A stretch of DNA of 14,936 bases from JBDTMC01 sp039934475 (lineage in GTDB: Bacteria; Acidobacteriota; Terriglobia; Bryobacterales; Bryobacteraceae), in contig JBDTMC010000163.1 of the NCBI GenBank assembly GCA_039934475.1, forward strand, positions 1 to 14,936, written 5' to 3'. Within the stretch, counting starts at the first letter, position 1; every line of letters begins with the position of its first letter. The notes beneath the pieces are model-generated. The model did no database searches and was not told the DNA's origin. It worked only from the letters and a program-made list of their open reading frames with translations. Both the position numbers and the translations under genes were made by a program. This document shows, piece by piece, positions 1-8,879 of this stretch.

Positions 1-1884
1 ACGCCGCAGATTGACGGCCTGGCATCCGGAGGCACGGTCTTTTCAGAAGTGTCCGCGCAGACGCCGCTGACTCTGCCCTCGCATGCATCGCTGTTTACCT
101 CAAGGCTTCCCCAATCGATTGGGATTAGTGATAACGGTGATCGGTTGCCGTCGAAGATACCGACCTTGGCCAGTATTTTGAAGGGCAAGGGCTATCGCAC
201 GGCGGCGTTTGTGGGAGCTTTTGTAATCGACCGCCGGTTCGGGTTGAACGAGGGTTTCGACGTCTATGAGAGCCCCTTCCAATTGCGCCAAGAGGGAGGG
301 GTGGACCCGGGCGATATCAAGCGCGCCGGTTCCGATGTGATCGCATCGGCCACCCGGTGGCTGGATGACAACGCGGATAGCCAGTTCTTCCTTTTCGTTC
401 ACCTCTACGATCTGCATACGCCCCGGCCCCATGGAGGGACTTATGAGAGCGAGCTGAAACAGGTGGATGCCTCGGTGGGCGGGTTCCTGCGGTATCTTAC
501 CCGGAAGGGATTATATAGAAAGTCAATCGTAGTCTTTACTTCCGATCACGGCGAAGGACTCGGAGAACATGGCGAGTCCACCCATGGGTACTATCTCTAC
601 CAAAGCACGTTGCGAGTGCCGCTGGTGATTCACTGGCCAGACGGAATGCGCGGCGTGGGAGCCCGCGTGAACGTGCCTGTCAGTCTGCTGGATGTAACCC
701 CGACAATTCTGGATTCCACAGGCAATTCGAGCGTCTCAGGCATGGTAGGACATAGCCTCAGAAATCCCGCCGCGGCGGCCGAAATCTATTCCGAGTCACA
801 CTATGCGAGCCGTCATTTTGGTTGTGCTGTCCTGAGGAGCTTGCGAGTTGGCAGGCACAAGTACATCGAGGCGCCGAACCCAGAGCTATACGATCTTTCG
901 ATCGACCCTGGTGAAAAGAACAACATCTTTGACCAGAACCGACGTATCGCCGGAGCACTCAAGGAGCGACTCTCGAGACTGCGGCGGCGGGCAACCAGTG
1001 GCACTCCTGTGTCCACGACTCCTTCCCCAGAAGTGATAGCGGCACTACGATCCCTCGGATACCTTTCGGGCGGCGGTTCCTCGAATAGCTCCGAAGGCGG
1101 TCCGGATCCAAAAACGCGGATTGCCGACTTTGAGCGGTACGGCGAAGCGCTGACGGATATGGACCGTCGTCCGGCAAAGGCACTGAAAGAACTGGAAGCA
1201 TTGAGTCTAAAGCTGCCGGACGTTCCCGATTTGCGGATCGCACTAGGGCTTGGCCAGCAAAAGCAAGGACGTCACGCGGACGCCGCGGCGACCATTCGTC
1301 AAGCGTTGCAGCTGAATCCAAGCAACGCGCTGGCGCACTTCAACCTGGCCGTCAGCCTCTTCCGGTTACAGCAGCTCAATGAGGCGGCGAAAGAAGCCCA
1401 GGCTGCACTCGCCCTTGCCCCCTGGTACTCAAGAGCCGAGGAACTGATGGCAAACATCCGTTTCGCGCAGAAGGATTATGCCGGAGCACAGAGTAGTTTC
1501 GAGCGCCTGCTGGCGGCCGATCCGCAAAGCTTTGTCGCGCACTTCAACTTGGGCGTGCTGGCGGCCTCAGGAAAACAGTGGGAAAAGGCAGAGAATCACC
1601 TGAACTCCTGCTTGAAAATTAATCCCAACGCCGCGGAGGCGTATAACGCACTGGGTAGTGTCTACTTGCAGCAAGGTTATGTGGACAAGGCCCGGTCCGC
1701 CCTGGAGCGGGCGATTCGTCTAAAGCCCGATTTCGCTTGGGCACACTACAATCTTGGTCTGGCGTTCGAACGCGAGCAGCGGGTTCAAGAGGCTTTGCGT
1801 AATTATCGTCAGGCCCTTACCGCAGACCCACGATTTGCCGCGGCTCGTATCGCTCTGGAGCGGCTGGAAAAGGTAACGGAGTGA
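1..1884 (+). CDS. Sulfatase-like hydrolase fused to C-terminal TPR repeats, 5'-truncated by the window edge
   Basis: The frame is open from base 1 (reading TPQIDGLASGG...), so the start codon lies upstream; the GTG at 49 is internal, because the preceding residues match the usual sulfatase sequence before the active-site loop. The N-terminal part belongs to the alkaline phosphatase/sulfatase superfamily. The active-site loop reads PLTLPSHASL, a metal-ligand motif reads TSDHGEGLGEHGE (about 541-579), and the domain ends with LYDLSIDPGEKNNI. From about 1130 the protein becomes a run of about six TPRs (for example AHFNLAVSLFRLQQLNEAAKEA) up to the stop. The canonical C/S-x-P-x-R formylglycine site is replaced by T-L-P-S-H, so ordinary sulfatase activity is unlikely; Thr could be the nucleophile, as in related phosphotransferases. 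The substrate cannot be told. It converges on the next gene with a three-base gap. Confidence 0.9.
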   Translation, partial: TPQIDGLASGGTVFSEVSAQTPLTLPSHASLFTSRLPQSIGISDNGDRLPSKIPTLASILKGKGYRTAAFVGAFVIDRRFGLNEGFDVYESPFQLRQEGGVDPGDIKRAGSDVIASATRWLDDNADSQFFLFVHLYDLHTPRPHGGTYESELKQVDASVGGFLRYLTRKGLYRKSIVVFTSDHGEGLGEHGESTHGYYLYQSTLRVPLVIHWPDGMRGVGARVNVPVSLLDVTPTILDSTGNSSVSGMVGHSLRNPAAAAEIYSESHYASRHFGCAVLRSLRVGRHKYIEAPNPELYDLSIDPGEKNNIFDQNRRIAGALKERLSRLRRRATSGTPVSTTPSPEVIAALRSLGYLSGGGSSNSSEGGPDPKTRIADFERYGEALTDMDRRPAKALKELEALSLKLPDVPDLRIALGLGQQKQGRHADAAATIRQALQLNPSNALAHFNLAVSLFRLQQLNEAAKEAQAALALAPWYSRAEELMANIRFAQKDYAGAQSSFERLLAADPQSFVAHFNLGVLAASGKQWEKAENHLNSCLKINPNAAEAYNALGSVYLQQGYVDKARSALERAIRLKPDFAWAHYNLGLAFEREQRVQEALRNYRQALTADPRFAAARIALERLEKVTE

Positions 1885-1887
1885 GGC

Positions 1888-3066
1888 TCATTTGGGGGTG
1901 CTTACCGTCGGATCTCCTCGAACGCCGACGGCATGCAGGAGACTCTCCTGATCCTCGATCTTCTTTTGGATTAAGCCACGGGCAATTTTCAATTCCCGTG
2001 TCGAATCTGCCGGGCGGTCGAGCTGCGCATAGATGCGGGCCAATTGGTAATGAACATTTCCTTGACTAGGATCGAGCCTGAGGGCCGATTCCAAACTATG
2101 AGCGGACTCCTGAATCCGGCCGACCTTCTCGAGGGCTTTCCCGTGATCGAGGTGAGCCCGGATATTCAAGGGATCTTCGCGTAGAACTTCCTCAATGACA
2201 GGTAACGCCTGTTCGAAGCGCCCGTCCTTCACGCGAGAGTTGGCGAGGTAGAATCGGGCCTCCCGAAAGGCGGAATCGATTCGCAAGGCATGCAGGAACT
2301 CCGATTCCGCCAGCGAATAGCGCTGGGTCTTCCAGTACATGAAACCCAACGAGAAGCGCACGACTGCATCGTTGGGCTGCTGTTTGCGAGCCAATTCAAA
2401 TTCTGTCACGGCTTTGTCGTAGTCGGCCAGACCATCGTAAGCCTGACCTCGAAGAATGTGGACCCACGGAGAATCAGGATCAAGCCCCAGCAGGAGATCG
2501 AATGTGGACAAAGCCTTCTGATACAGGCCTGCCTGTAAGTAAGACCGCTCCAAAAGGTACAGCGTGCCGATATCGTCGCGGCGCAAGTCTGCAGCCTTCT
2601 CAAGGTGTGGAATGGCGGCAGCATACTTGTCCTGTGCCACAAGTGAAACTGCCAATAATTCCCGACTGGTAAAATCAGCGGGTTGCACCGATGCAGCAAT
2701 CTCCAGCGCAGCGGCAGCAGCTACGAAGTCATGCCGCTTCACGCAGGCGATGCCGAGATTGAGATTTGTGGCGAAATCACGGGGAGCAATCGACAACGCG
2801 CGACGATAGGCCTGGATGCCCTCATCGAAGAGATTCTGATTGACGTAGATGGCTCCGATGCGATTTAAGGCGGCTATGGATAGAGAGTCCAGTTTGAGGA
2901 TTTCTTGATACCCTTCGATCGCCTCCCGCCAGTGGCCGTCCCGCTCGAAGCTCTCCGCTTTGATCACCAATGAGTCAATGGCATCCTGTGCAAGCGGAAG
3001 TGCGTGTGCTACGCAGGTAACGGCCACCGCGATCAGAATCAACCGATAAGAAGCACGAGGAATCAA
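1888..3066 (-). CDS. Secreted or periplasmic TPR-repeat protein
   Basis: 392 residues. A hydrophobic N-terminus (LILIAVAVTCVAHA, cleavage likely after residue 22) suggests Sec export. The rest, from about residue 30 to 375, is a nearly continuous array of about ten TPR units with the usual spacing (ALNRIGAIYVNQNLFDEGIQ, AVVRFSLGFMYWKTQRYSLA). It is therefore a protein-binding scaffold without a visible catalytic domain. The start is a TTG at 3064-3066: an in-frame TGA lies five codons upstream, and no ATG in frame exists before the signal peptide. A second TTG at codon 9 is possible, and no strong Shine-Dalgarno is seen for either. Its stop is three bases from the stop of the sulfatase/TPR gene on the other strand, leaving no room for separate terminators. 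The partner is unknown. Confidence 0.85.
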   Translation of the reverse strand: MIPRASYRLILIAVAVTCVAHALPLAQDAIDSLVIKAESFERDGHWREAIEGYQEILKLDSLSIAALNRIGAIYVNQNLFDEGIQAYRRALSIAPRDFATNLNLGIACVKRHDFVAAAAALEIAASVQPADFTSRELLAVSLVAQDKYAAAIPHLEKAADLRRDDIGTLYLLERSYLQAGLYQKALSTFDLLLGLDPDSPWVHILRGQAYDGLADYDKAVTEFELARKQQPNDAVVRFSLGFMYWKTQRYSLAESEFLHALRIDSAFREARFYLANSRVKDGRFEQALPVIEEVLREDPLNIRAHLDHGKALEKVGRIQESAHSLESALRLDPSQGNVHYQLARIYAQLDRPADSTRELKIARGLIQKKIEDQESLLHAVGVRGDPTVSTPK

Positions 3067-3458
3067 GGTAGCGCCAAGTCATTTTAGCAAGCGGAGCAGG
3101 CTGAGGAAAGAGAGGCAGCCCGAGCCACATGCATCGGCTCTGGCCCACATGCGAGCGCCATAACAGCCTGATAGGAGCAAGAGGGCCATTGTTTCCGAAC
3201 TTTCGCAATCTGGCCATTACCCTTCCCCTTGCGGCAACCCGACTGGGGGATGTGGCCGAGACCCGAGGAGAGAAGCGAAGAGTTCTGTCGATCTGGTGCC
3301 TTTACCCGAAACAAAAGCATTACCTACGGCTTCCATGTAAGTGAGAAATCCGGATCTCACCGGGTTGCCCAACCTCTTCCGCACATGGGTGTATGCTAAC
3401 GAAGGTCCGGAATTAGCTCTGGGATGCAGTTACGGCATCCCGGAAAAAAGGAACCGCC
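3067..3458. other. Divergent intergenic region, 392 bp
   Basis: It separates the minus-strand TPR gene from the plus-strand secreted protein and must hold both promoters. Only weak elements are visible: a TATGCT box near 3392 for the plus-strand gene without a convincing -35, and a small inverted repeat GAGA...TCTC near 3342-3357. Short open frames here lack ribosome sites and protein-like composition. Confidence 0.5.
3418..3444 (+). promoter_or_regulatory. 5' leader hairpin just before the ribosome site of the 3459 gene
   Basis: GGGATGC (3421-3427) pairs perfectly with GCATCCC (3435-3441) around a 7-base loop. The stem extends outward through a T-G wobble, a C-G and a T-A pair to about 10 bp. 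It ends directly before the A-rich AAGGAA ribosome site and the ATG at 3459. It may stabilise the mRNA or modulate initiation. No T-run follows, so it is not a simple terminator, and the function is inferred from position only. Confidence 0.45.
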
Positions 3459-4961
3459 ATGTTACCTAAGTCAACCCTAAGTCTCCTAGTACTCTCGGTC
3501 CTCCTCGTCCCGGCCTGCATTCAGGCCGGCGACAAATTGCCCGCACCCACGGCATGTGATCCGACGTTTGATCCCAACGGATCGTTCCTCTCGAATTTTG
3601 CCAAACCGAATAGCTGCTACCGGATTTCCATGTCCGCCGGCGCGGGCGGCGGACTCGGCGGAGACCTTAACGCGGTCTACAACGTGGCCTTCTTCAAGCG
3701 CAATCCAAATTATGAGCTCATCGTTCTGGGGATGTTCCCGGAAGCGCGATTTATGGGTTTGACGGCTTACGATGACCACTGGGTATCTGCCGCGGCGATC
3801 AATGATCGCGACATCGTCCCGTTGACCAGCAACATGCAAAACCCGTACACTCCCAGCGCCACCTATCTCGACAACCAGAAGTATGCGGCGGTGGTCAGCT
3901 TTGGGGGTGCACAGCCGACTACGATTTCGCCGGGCTGTGGATTCAACGGTATCAATCTCCGCTCCAACATCATGACGGTGACTGACCGGCATACTGTCCC
4001 GACCTGGACCGGTTACCCCGGACTGCCGAGAAACTTTCCGCCCCATCAGACTGGGCTCACGGATGCCGGCTCCGTCTACGTGCGTGCGTACCTTCCGTCG
4101 GCAACGACCTCTACTGCTTCGGTGCGGCCGATTATTATCGTCCGCGACCTGTCCAACGGATGCGCGGTAACGGCGGACGATGCGCAGAATGCGCTGCAAC
4201 TGGTGAATGTCACGGACATCGAGGTTTTCAATCCGTGGATGAGCGTGGATCAGATTAACCGTCACTTCTATTTCCAGACGAGTATGGTTTCGCGCTTCTG
4301 CTACGGCGTCGACCCTCTGAGTTCGTTGCGCTGGTTCCGTGGCGGCGAATACACGGCGGGAGACAATCCGGTAACGAGTTACTCGAATGGCCAATTGAAG
4401 GCGTCAACCGTCAGCCAGCTCATTGGCGACCCGCAGGGGTTGTATATGCGGGTCCGGTTCCGGGCACCGACGACGCCACAGTATCCTTGTCCGGGGTGCC
4501 TCTTCGACGATTCGGAGGACCTGCGCTATTGGAGTTTGTCATTCCAAACGCAAGGCACGACGTTTGCCAGTCTGTCAGACGATAAGTTAGTGAAGGACGC
4601 TCAGGGCTATGTCACCTTGATTGTGAATCTAAACCCTAACTCCCCGCAGCCGGCGCAGGTGACCACCGCGAACGGGTACACGTATCTGAATCTGTCGGCG
4701 GCGCCGGCGATAGAAACGCTCTCCTCGCTGGCGCTGCGGCAGATGCTTCCGTCGAGCACTTACCAACGTTGTGCGTCGAACCAGATCCCTTACTCGACGA
4801 CGGAGTATAACGATCAAGGCGGCCTGATGGGCGAGTATGTTCCGGCGGTGGATTTTCGGCGGGCCAACCAGCTACCGGCCATCGCCGACCATGTGGACCA
4901 GGGCGACACGTGCGGTTTGCAGTCGACCACCGGAGCGCAACCGTGTTCGATCGCTCCTTAG
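3459..4961 (+). CDS. Secreted Cys-containing protein of unknown function (possible distant DUF1214-like fold)
   Basis: 500 residues. A clear Sec signal peptide spans about residues 1-23 (STLSLLVLSVLLVPACIQAG); the Cys at 20 sits after VPA, a poor lipobox, so a free secreted form is more likely than a lipoprotein. The start is set by AAGGAA seven bases before the ATG. The mature part is rich in beta-prone stretches, including YELIVLGMFPEARFMGLTAYDD, reminiscent of the strand pair in DUF1254/DUF1214 proteins; I would not assign the family on that alone. About ten cysteines are scattered through the chain, including a C-P-G-C pair at about residues 345-348 and two near the C-terminus (DTCG, QPCS), suggesting disulfides and oxidising surroundings. 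It converges on the cytochrome gene, and no enzymatic motif is recognised. Confidence 0.8.
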   Translation: MLPKSTLSLLVLSVLLVPACIQAGDKLPAPTACDPTFDPNGSFLSNFAKPNSCYRISMSAGAGGGLGGDLNAVYNVAFFKRNPNYELIVLGMFPEARFMGLTAYDDHWVSAAAINDRDIVPLTSNMQNPYTPSATYLDNQKYAAVVSFGGAQPTTISPGCGFNGINLRSNIMTVTDRHTVPTWTGYPGLPRNFPPHQTGLTDAGSVYVRAYLPSATTSTASVRPIIIVRDLSNGCAVTADDAQNALQLVNVTDIEVFNPWMSVDQINRHFYFQTSMVSRFCYGVDPLSSLRWFRGGEYTAGDNPVTSYSNGQLKASTVSQLIGDPQGLYMRVRFRAPTTPQYPCPGCLFDDSEDLRYWSLSFQTQGTTFASLSDDKLVKDAQGYVTLIVNLNPNSPQPAQVTTANGYTYLNLSAAPAIETLSSLALRQMLPSSTYQRCASNQIPYSTTEYNDQGGLMGEYVPAVDFRRANQLPAIADHVDQGDTCGLQSTTGAQPCSIAP

Positions 4962-5011
4962 CGCATCCGAAATTGCATATTCAGGTGCTGCCAGGCGCGG
5001 CGTAGGCTCCG

Positions 5012-5036
5012 AGAGAAGGATCGGCTTTCCTTCTCT
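5012..5036. terminator. Possible bidirectional terminator hairpin between convergent genes
   Basis: AGAGAAGGA (5012-5020) pairs perfectly with TCCTTCTCT (5028-5036) across a 7-base loop. It lies between the stop of the plus-strand gene at 4961 and the stop of the minus-strand gene at 5093. There is no T-run on either side, so intrinsic termination would be weak; position and symmetry are the only support. Confidence 0.45.
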
Positions 5037-5092
5037 TCGGCTGCTGCTGGTGGGTTTCGCTAGCAAGGCTCCACGCCAGCGAAGAACGCGTC

Positions 5093-7459
5093 TCAGTGAA
5101 TTGGGTAGAGTCCGTCGAGAACGCCGTTCAGATTGCGATCGATTCCCATGCGTACTCCCGTGCCCGCGGGCACGCCCATTAATGTCAGGGTGTCGCCGGC
5201 TTGCAGATAACCGAGTAGCTGCGTGTGCGTAAACGGTCCAAGGCCGGGGAGGTCAGGGAGATAGTTGTTCGAGCCGGGTTGATAGACCAACCCGTGGACG
5301 GTTCCTCCAACGGTACCCTTCACGACGAGGTCGATCTTTGAAGCAGCAGCCTGGCTCTCGAGTACGCTCCAGTCCGACGCGCCGGCGCCGGCCGACGATG
5401 CGGTGAGTGTTCGCGTATACCCGGTGGCTGGCGGCATGCCTGTATCGAAGCACATCAGGAAGGCACGGAGGTTGCGCTTACGCACAGGGTCGTTGGCGAA
5501 TACACCGAAGCGAGCGTTGCTGAGGAACGCGACGAGTCCGTACGCTTCCCCATCGTGCAACTCGCCAAACCCGGACATGGTCTGGTTAGATGGATCGCGA
5601 ACTCCGGTGTTGGTGAAGAAGACCTTCTGATATTCATTGCGTAGTTGCGGGACCTTGAACGGCTGGGGCAGGTTTTGGTCGAAGAGCTGCAGACTGCTAC
5701 CCGGACCGGGATCGGCGGTGTGGCAGTTGCCGCATTTATTGCCGGGATTGTACTCCTCATTGTGAAAGGTGTTGAAGCCGGCGGTGGGATCGCCGTTCTG
5801 GATCGAGGGAGGTAGCGTGTCGTCGAGGTTGCGATAGGGATTCGGCATGAAACGGATGGTCATCACGAAATCGTTGTACGCCTGCATGTCGGGATCGGAG
5901 AGCGGCGTGCCGGCCATGAGGCTGGCGAAGGCGGGATTGAACGCCTGGAAATTTGCGCGATCGCCGCGCCAATGAAACGGCGCCAGACCGGACAACCCGC
6001 GCAGTGTCTGCGTGGTCATTGGACCCTTCATCGGGTGGAGGTTAAACGTCTGACCGCCCGAGACGACGGACGCCATGTTCCCGCCCGGGTCGCCGAGATC
6101 CCAAGCGATCATGTCCATGTCGGCGTCGACGTGGCATCCGGCGCAAGCGGCGCTCCCGTTCCCTGAGAGCCGGGCGTCATAGAGGAAGCCACGGCCATCG
6201 CGAATTACCTGGGGCGTGGGATCGAACGATCCGGCGGGGATCTCGCCAATTACCTTGCGCTGGCCCGTGTTGACAATGGAGATGGTGTTGCTGATGCGGT
6301 TTAGCGCATAGAGCCGCTGTGATCCGCCCTTGAGAGCGAGGCCGCGCGGGCCGCGTTTATGGCGAGGATCGACGATCGTCGGGGAACCGGAGAGTTCGAT
6401 CCGCGCGGTGATCGCGCCGTTGGTGTCCACCAAAGCGATGCGGTCGGTGCCAAACGATGCGACGTACATGAACTGCCCGCTGGGGTCGAAGATCGCGGCG
6501 GTGGGTTGGGAGACGGCGGTGGCGAGCGATGGGGTTGGATTCAGATCGATTGGTGTGACGGTCCCCAGGCTGTCAATCTTCGTAATGCGACTGTTGATGA
6601 ACTTGCCGTTGAGATTGGGCTCGAAATGGACGAGGTTATTGGCATCGGTGTTAGTGACGAAGATGTCCCCGGTGCTGGGGCGGATGGCGAGGCCAAAGTT
6701 CAACGTGCCGACTCGCGAGAAGTAGCGAGAGACGGCGAGGGTGGCGACATCGATTTCGGCGACATCGTTGTCGGGTATCGTGTAAGGGATGGCGCTCGCC
6801 CAACTGGGGTCGGCGGCGTCAATGATCAGTCCCGTGGGAGGAGGCGGGGGCAGCGCGGGATTCGTCGGTGGAGACTGTGGCGGCGCGGACGCGAAGGGGA
6901 CGACGGTGGTGCGGTTGCCGGAGAGGCCGAACGCGACATAGACCTTGGTGCCCCCGGCATTCACGGCCAGGGACCGCGGATAGAGGCCAAATAGGGGAAT
7001 GGTTTTGACCAGCGCGTGACTGGCGGCGTTGTAGACGCGAACCTGATTGCTCCGGGCGACCGTGACGAAGGCCTTGGCGCCGACGAAGACCACGTCGGCG
7101 GGCTCATCTTTGACGTAGATGGTGTCGGTGACGATTCCTTTCGAGACAGAAACCACGCTGATGCTGTCCGATTCCTGATTGACCACCCAGACCTCGTCGT
7201 TGGTGCGGGGATTGACCGAAACGGGCTCAATGCCGACTGGAATCTCGGCGATCAACGATGGGTTTGACGGATCGGTGAGGCTGAAGACGGACAGTCGTGC
7301 GTCCGGCGTATTGACCGCGAACAGGCGCGTGCCATCCCGCGAAAGTCGGATGGGCGAAGTTTGCGCGCCTTCGAAATTGACGTAGGCCGACAGGCCGACC
7401 TGGGCGAATGCTGTCGGCGCCAGACAAAATAGGGCGAGTACCAGTGCGAGTCTCTGCAT
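5093..7459 (-). CDS. Exported YVTN beta-propeller / di-heme cytochrome c (peroxidase-like) fusion
   Basis: 788 residues with a Sec signal peptide (LALVLALFCLAPTAFAQ, cut after about residue 19). GGGAG lies six bases before the ATG at 7457-7459. Residues 25-415 form repeated propeller blades (NDEVWVVNQESDSISVVSV, QRLYALNRISNTISIVNT), interrupted by a proline-rich loop at about 193-210. Two c-type heme sites follow: CAGCH at residues 439-443 (6131-6145) and CGNCH at 576-580 (5720-5734). Between and after them are stretches typical of the MauG/cytochrome c peroxidase group (KGPMTTQTLRGL, PFHWRGDR, ELHDGEAYGLVAFL). It probably accepts electrons or reduces peroxide in the periplasm or at the cell surface, the propeller serving as a docking surface. 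The substrate and axial ligands cannot be settled from the sequence. Confidence 0.9.
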   Translation of the reverse strand: MQRLALVLALFCLAPTAFAQVGLSAYVNFEGAQTSPIRLSRDGTRLFAVNTPDARLSVFSLTDPSNPSLIAEIPVGIEPVSVNPRTNDEVWVVNQESDSISVVSVSKGIVTDTIYVKDEPADVVFVGAKAFVTVARSNQVRVYNAASHALVKTIPLFGLYPRSLAVNAGGTKVYVAFGLSGNRTTVVPFASAPPQSPPTNPALPPPPPTGLIIDAADPSWASAIPYTIPDNDVAEIDVATLAVSRYFSRVGTLNFGLAIRPSTGDIFVTNTDANNLVHFEPNLNGKFINSRITKIDSLGTVTPIDLNPTPSLATAVSQPTAAIFDPSGQFMYVASFGTDRIALVDTNGAITARIELSGSPTIVDPRHKRGPRGLALKGGSQRLYALNRISNTISIVNTGQRKVIGEIPAGSFDPTPQVIRDGRGFLYDARLSGNGSAACAGCHVDADMDMIAWDLGDPGGNMASVVSGGQTFNLHPMKGPMTTQTLRGLSGLAPFHWRGDRANFQAFNPAFASLMAGTPLSDPDMQAYNDFVMTIRFMPNPYRNLDDTLPPSIQNGDPTAGFNTFHNEEYNPGNKCGNCHTADPGPGSSLQLFDQNLPQPFKVPQLRNEYQKVFFTNTGVRDPSNQTMSGFGELHDGEAYGLVAFLSNARFGVFANDPVRKRNLRAFLMCFDTGMPPATGYTRTLTASSAGAGASDWSVLESQAAASKIDLVVKGTVGGTVHGLVYQPGSNNYLPDLPGLGPFTHTQLLGYLQAGDTLTLMGVPAGTGVRMGIDRNLNGVLDGLYPIH

Positions 7460-8039
7460 GATGTCTCCCAGACGTGCGTATGCCTAGGGTAGCCCAAGGC
7501 GAGGAGGGGATGGCGTCATGGTTCACGGTACATTTGCGCGACGTGCCGCATGCCAGTGGAGCGATTGACTTGCGCGCGGTTGACCGCCTGGACTTTCGGA
7601 TTTGAATTTAGCTCAAATTGGCTAAAATCTGCGCACCCGATGGTTAGCAGCCTCGCACGCGAAGCGATTCAAAGGAATGCAATCGCTCTTCTTCTCAATC
7701 GAATCTGCTAATCTCGACGGTAATTGCGAGGCTCACGTCAGATATCGACCAACGCTGGCAAGACGGGCGCTTGCGGTTCTTTGGACTAAGTTTCACGGGG
7801 AGTATCGACCCCGACGCTTTCGCAGTCTCTGAAGGTGGGCGCCACCATCAAGAACCGGTTAGGCGACTCGAAAAGGCGGGGAGGAGAGGCTAGCCGGCAC
7901 GAGTTGCGTCTGTGGCACCTATCTTTGGGCTTGGCTGGCTGGGGAATCGTCATTGAATCCGACGAGAGCTTGACGCAGGCCACGTCACGGGCCATGGAAA
8001 TCAGATGCGGGGAGCTCCAGGACAATCCGACGTAGGCGC
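7460..8039. other. Intergenic region of 580 bp with inverted repeats, no supported gene
   Basis: It lies between the start of the cytochrome gene and the end of the AbiE-type toxin gene. Two short perfect inverted repeats are visible: ATTTGA/TCAAAT at 7600-7618, and AGCGATT/AATCGCT at 7663-7687 with an 11-base loop. The second is a plausible weak regulatory or terminator structure. The part after about 7740 has open frames on both strands but no ribosome site or recognisable protein; it may be decayed coding DNA at the edge of the accessory segment. Confidence 0.45.
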
Positions 8040-8879
8040 TCATTCTATGACCGCCCTTAGCAGTGCTTGCACGAGTTCGTATGCCCTCCTTGCGTATTGC
8101 TCGTCTTGTTCGGGATCCTGTGAATCGTGGAACGCTGCGAGCTGTTTTGGACCGAAGTGGCCCACGGTTTCGAACTTCTTACGGAGGATCTTGATCGCTT
8201 CGGCGACCAGAGGCTCCTCATGGCGGAGACGCCATTCCTTCCCGAGTGCGTCGATCCCTCCGGGATACTCTCCGATGCAATAGCATAGATCGTAGACGTC
8301 TTTGGGCTTGTCACGACCTCGGATGGCGTGGGCCTTCATGATAATAAAGTTAGACAGCGACGACACACGCAGGTGTACCCGGTTCTCCGCGCCCGTGATC
8401 ATTTTGCCGGTGATCTCTGTATCAACGGGGGTCTGAAAGGCCGCCTTACACGCGGGGAACTGCAGTACCCGGAAGCCTTCCACTAACTTGGGATGGTTCT
8501 TCTGCATCTTGACTTCGGAGGGAGCAAGGAACTCCACGTCGACTCGTACAGGCGCTTCACCGTCGTCCAGGACAACCTGTGTGACCAGCTGGAATAGCTT
8601 GTCTCCCTTGTGGTACCGGTTCGTATCGAGCAACAGCTTCAGGAGTTCCGCGTAGCGGCCGTCGTTGAGCTTTTCAGCGTCGAGTGCCAGATCGACGTCA
8701 ATGCTACCGACGTGCTTTGGCTCGGCTTCTGGAACAAGAAGGTCGGGTACCCACCCACCGACCACTACAATGCAGTCGTGAAATGACGCCAGCACCTGGC
8801 CAATATCCACAAGAACCCGATGTGCAGCTTCTACCTGCCTACGGGAGTAGTCGCCCTCAAAGCGCGGTTCAGGGTTCAT
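8040..8879 (-). CDS. AbiEii-like nucleotidyltransferase toxin of a type IV toxin-antitoxin pair
   Basis: 279 residues with the DNA-polymerase-beta-like nucleotidyltransferase signature. GGW is at 41-43, the metal-binding pair is D61 and D63 (SIDVDLALD), and a third acidic strand is VRVDVEF with D114 and E116. A basic/acidic cluster, MKAHAIRGRDKPKDVYDL, at 181-198 matches the K...KD..D motif of the AbiEii/MenT group. In characterised relatives such enzymes add nucleotides to tRNA or another target and stop growth; the target here is inferred, not shown. The start ATG at 8877-8879 overlaps the end of the antitoxin gene by 11 bases, which implies translational coupling; GGTGG upstream serves as ribosome site. 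All catalytic residues appear present, so the toxin should be active. Confidence 0.85.
   Translation of the reverse strand: MNPEPRFEGDYSRRQVEAAHRVLVDIGQVLASFHDCIVVVGGWVPDLLVPEAEPKHVGSIDVDLALDAEKLNDGRYAELLKLLLDTNRYHKGDKLFQLVTQVVLDDGEAPVRVDVEFLAPSEVKMQKNHPKLVEGFRVLQFPACKAAFQTPVDTEITGKMITGAENRVHLRVSSLSNFIIMKAHAIRGRDKPKDVYDLCYCIGEYPGGIDALGKEWRLRHEEPLVAEAIKILRKKFETVGHFGPKQLAAFHDSQDPEQDEQYARRAYELVQALLRAVIE

Noticed and set aside
3486..4394. 302-codon minus-strand open frame
   Set aside because: Antisense of the secreted protein gene, rich in Arg and His, a typical shadow frame of GC-rich coding DNA.
6359..6994. 211-codon plus-strand frame rich in Gly, Asp and Arg
   Set aside because: Antisense shadow of the beta-propeller gene, no ribosome site, low complexity.
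7835..8035. 66-codon plus-strand frame between cytochrome and toxin genes
   Set aside because: No ribosome site, no recognisable sequence, and the opposite strand is open too; kept only as possible decayed DNA.
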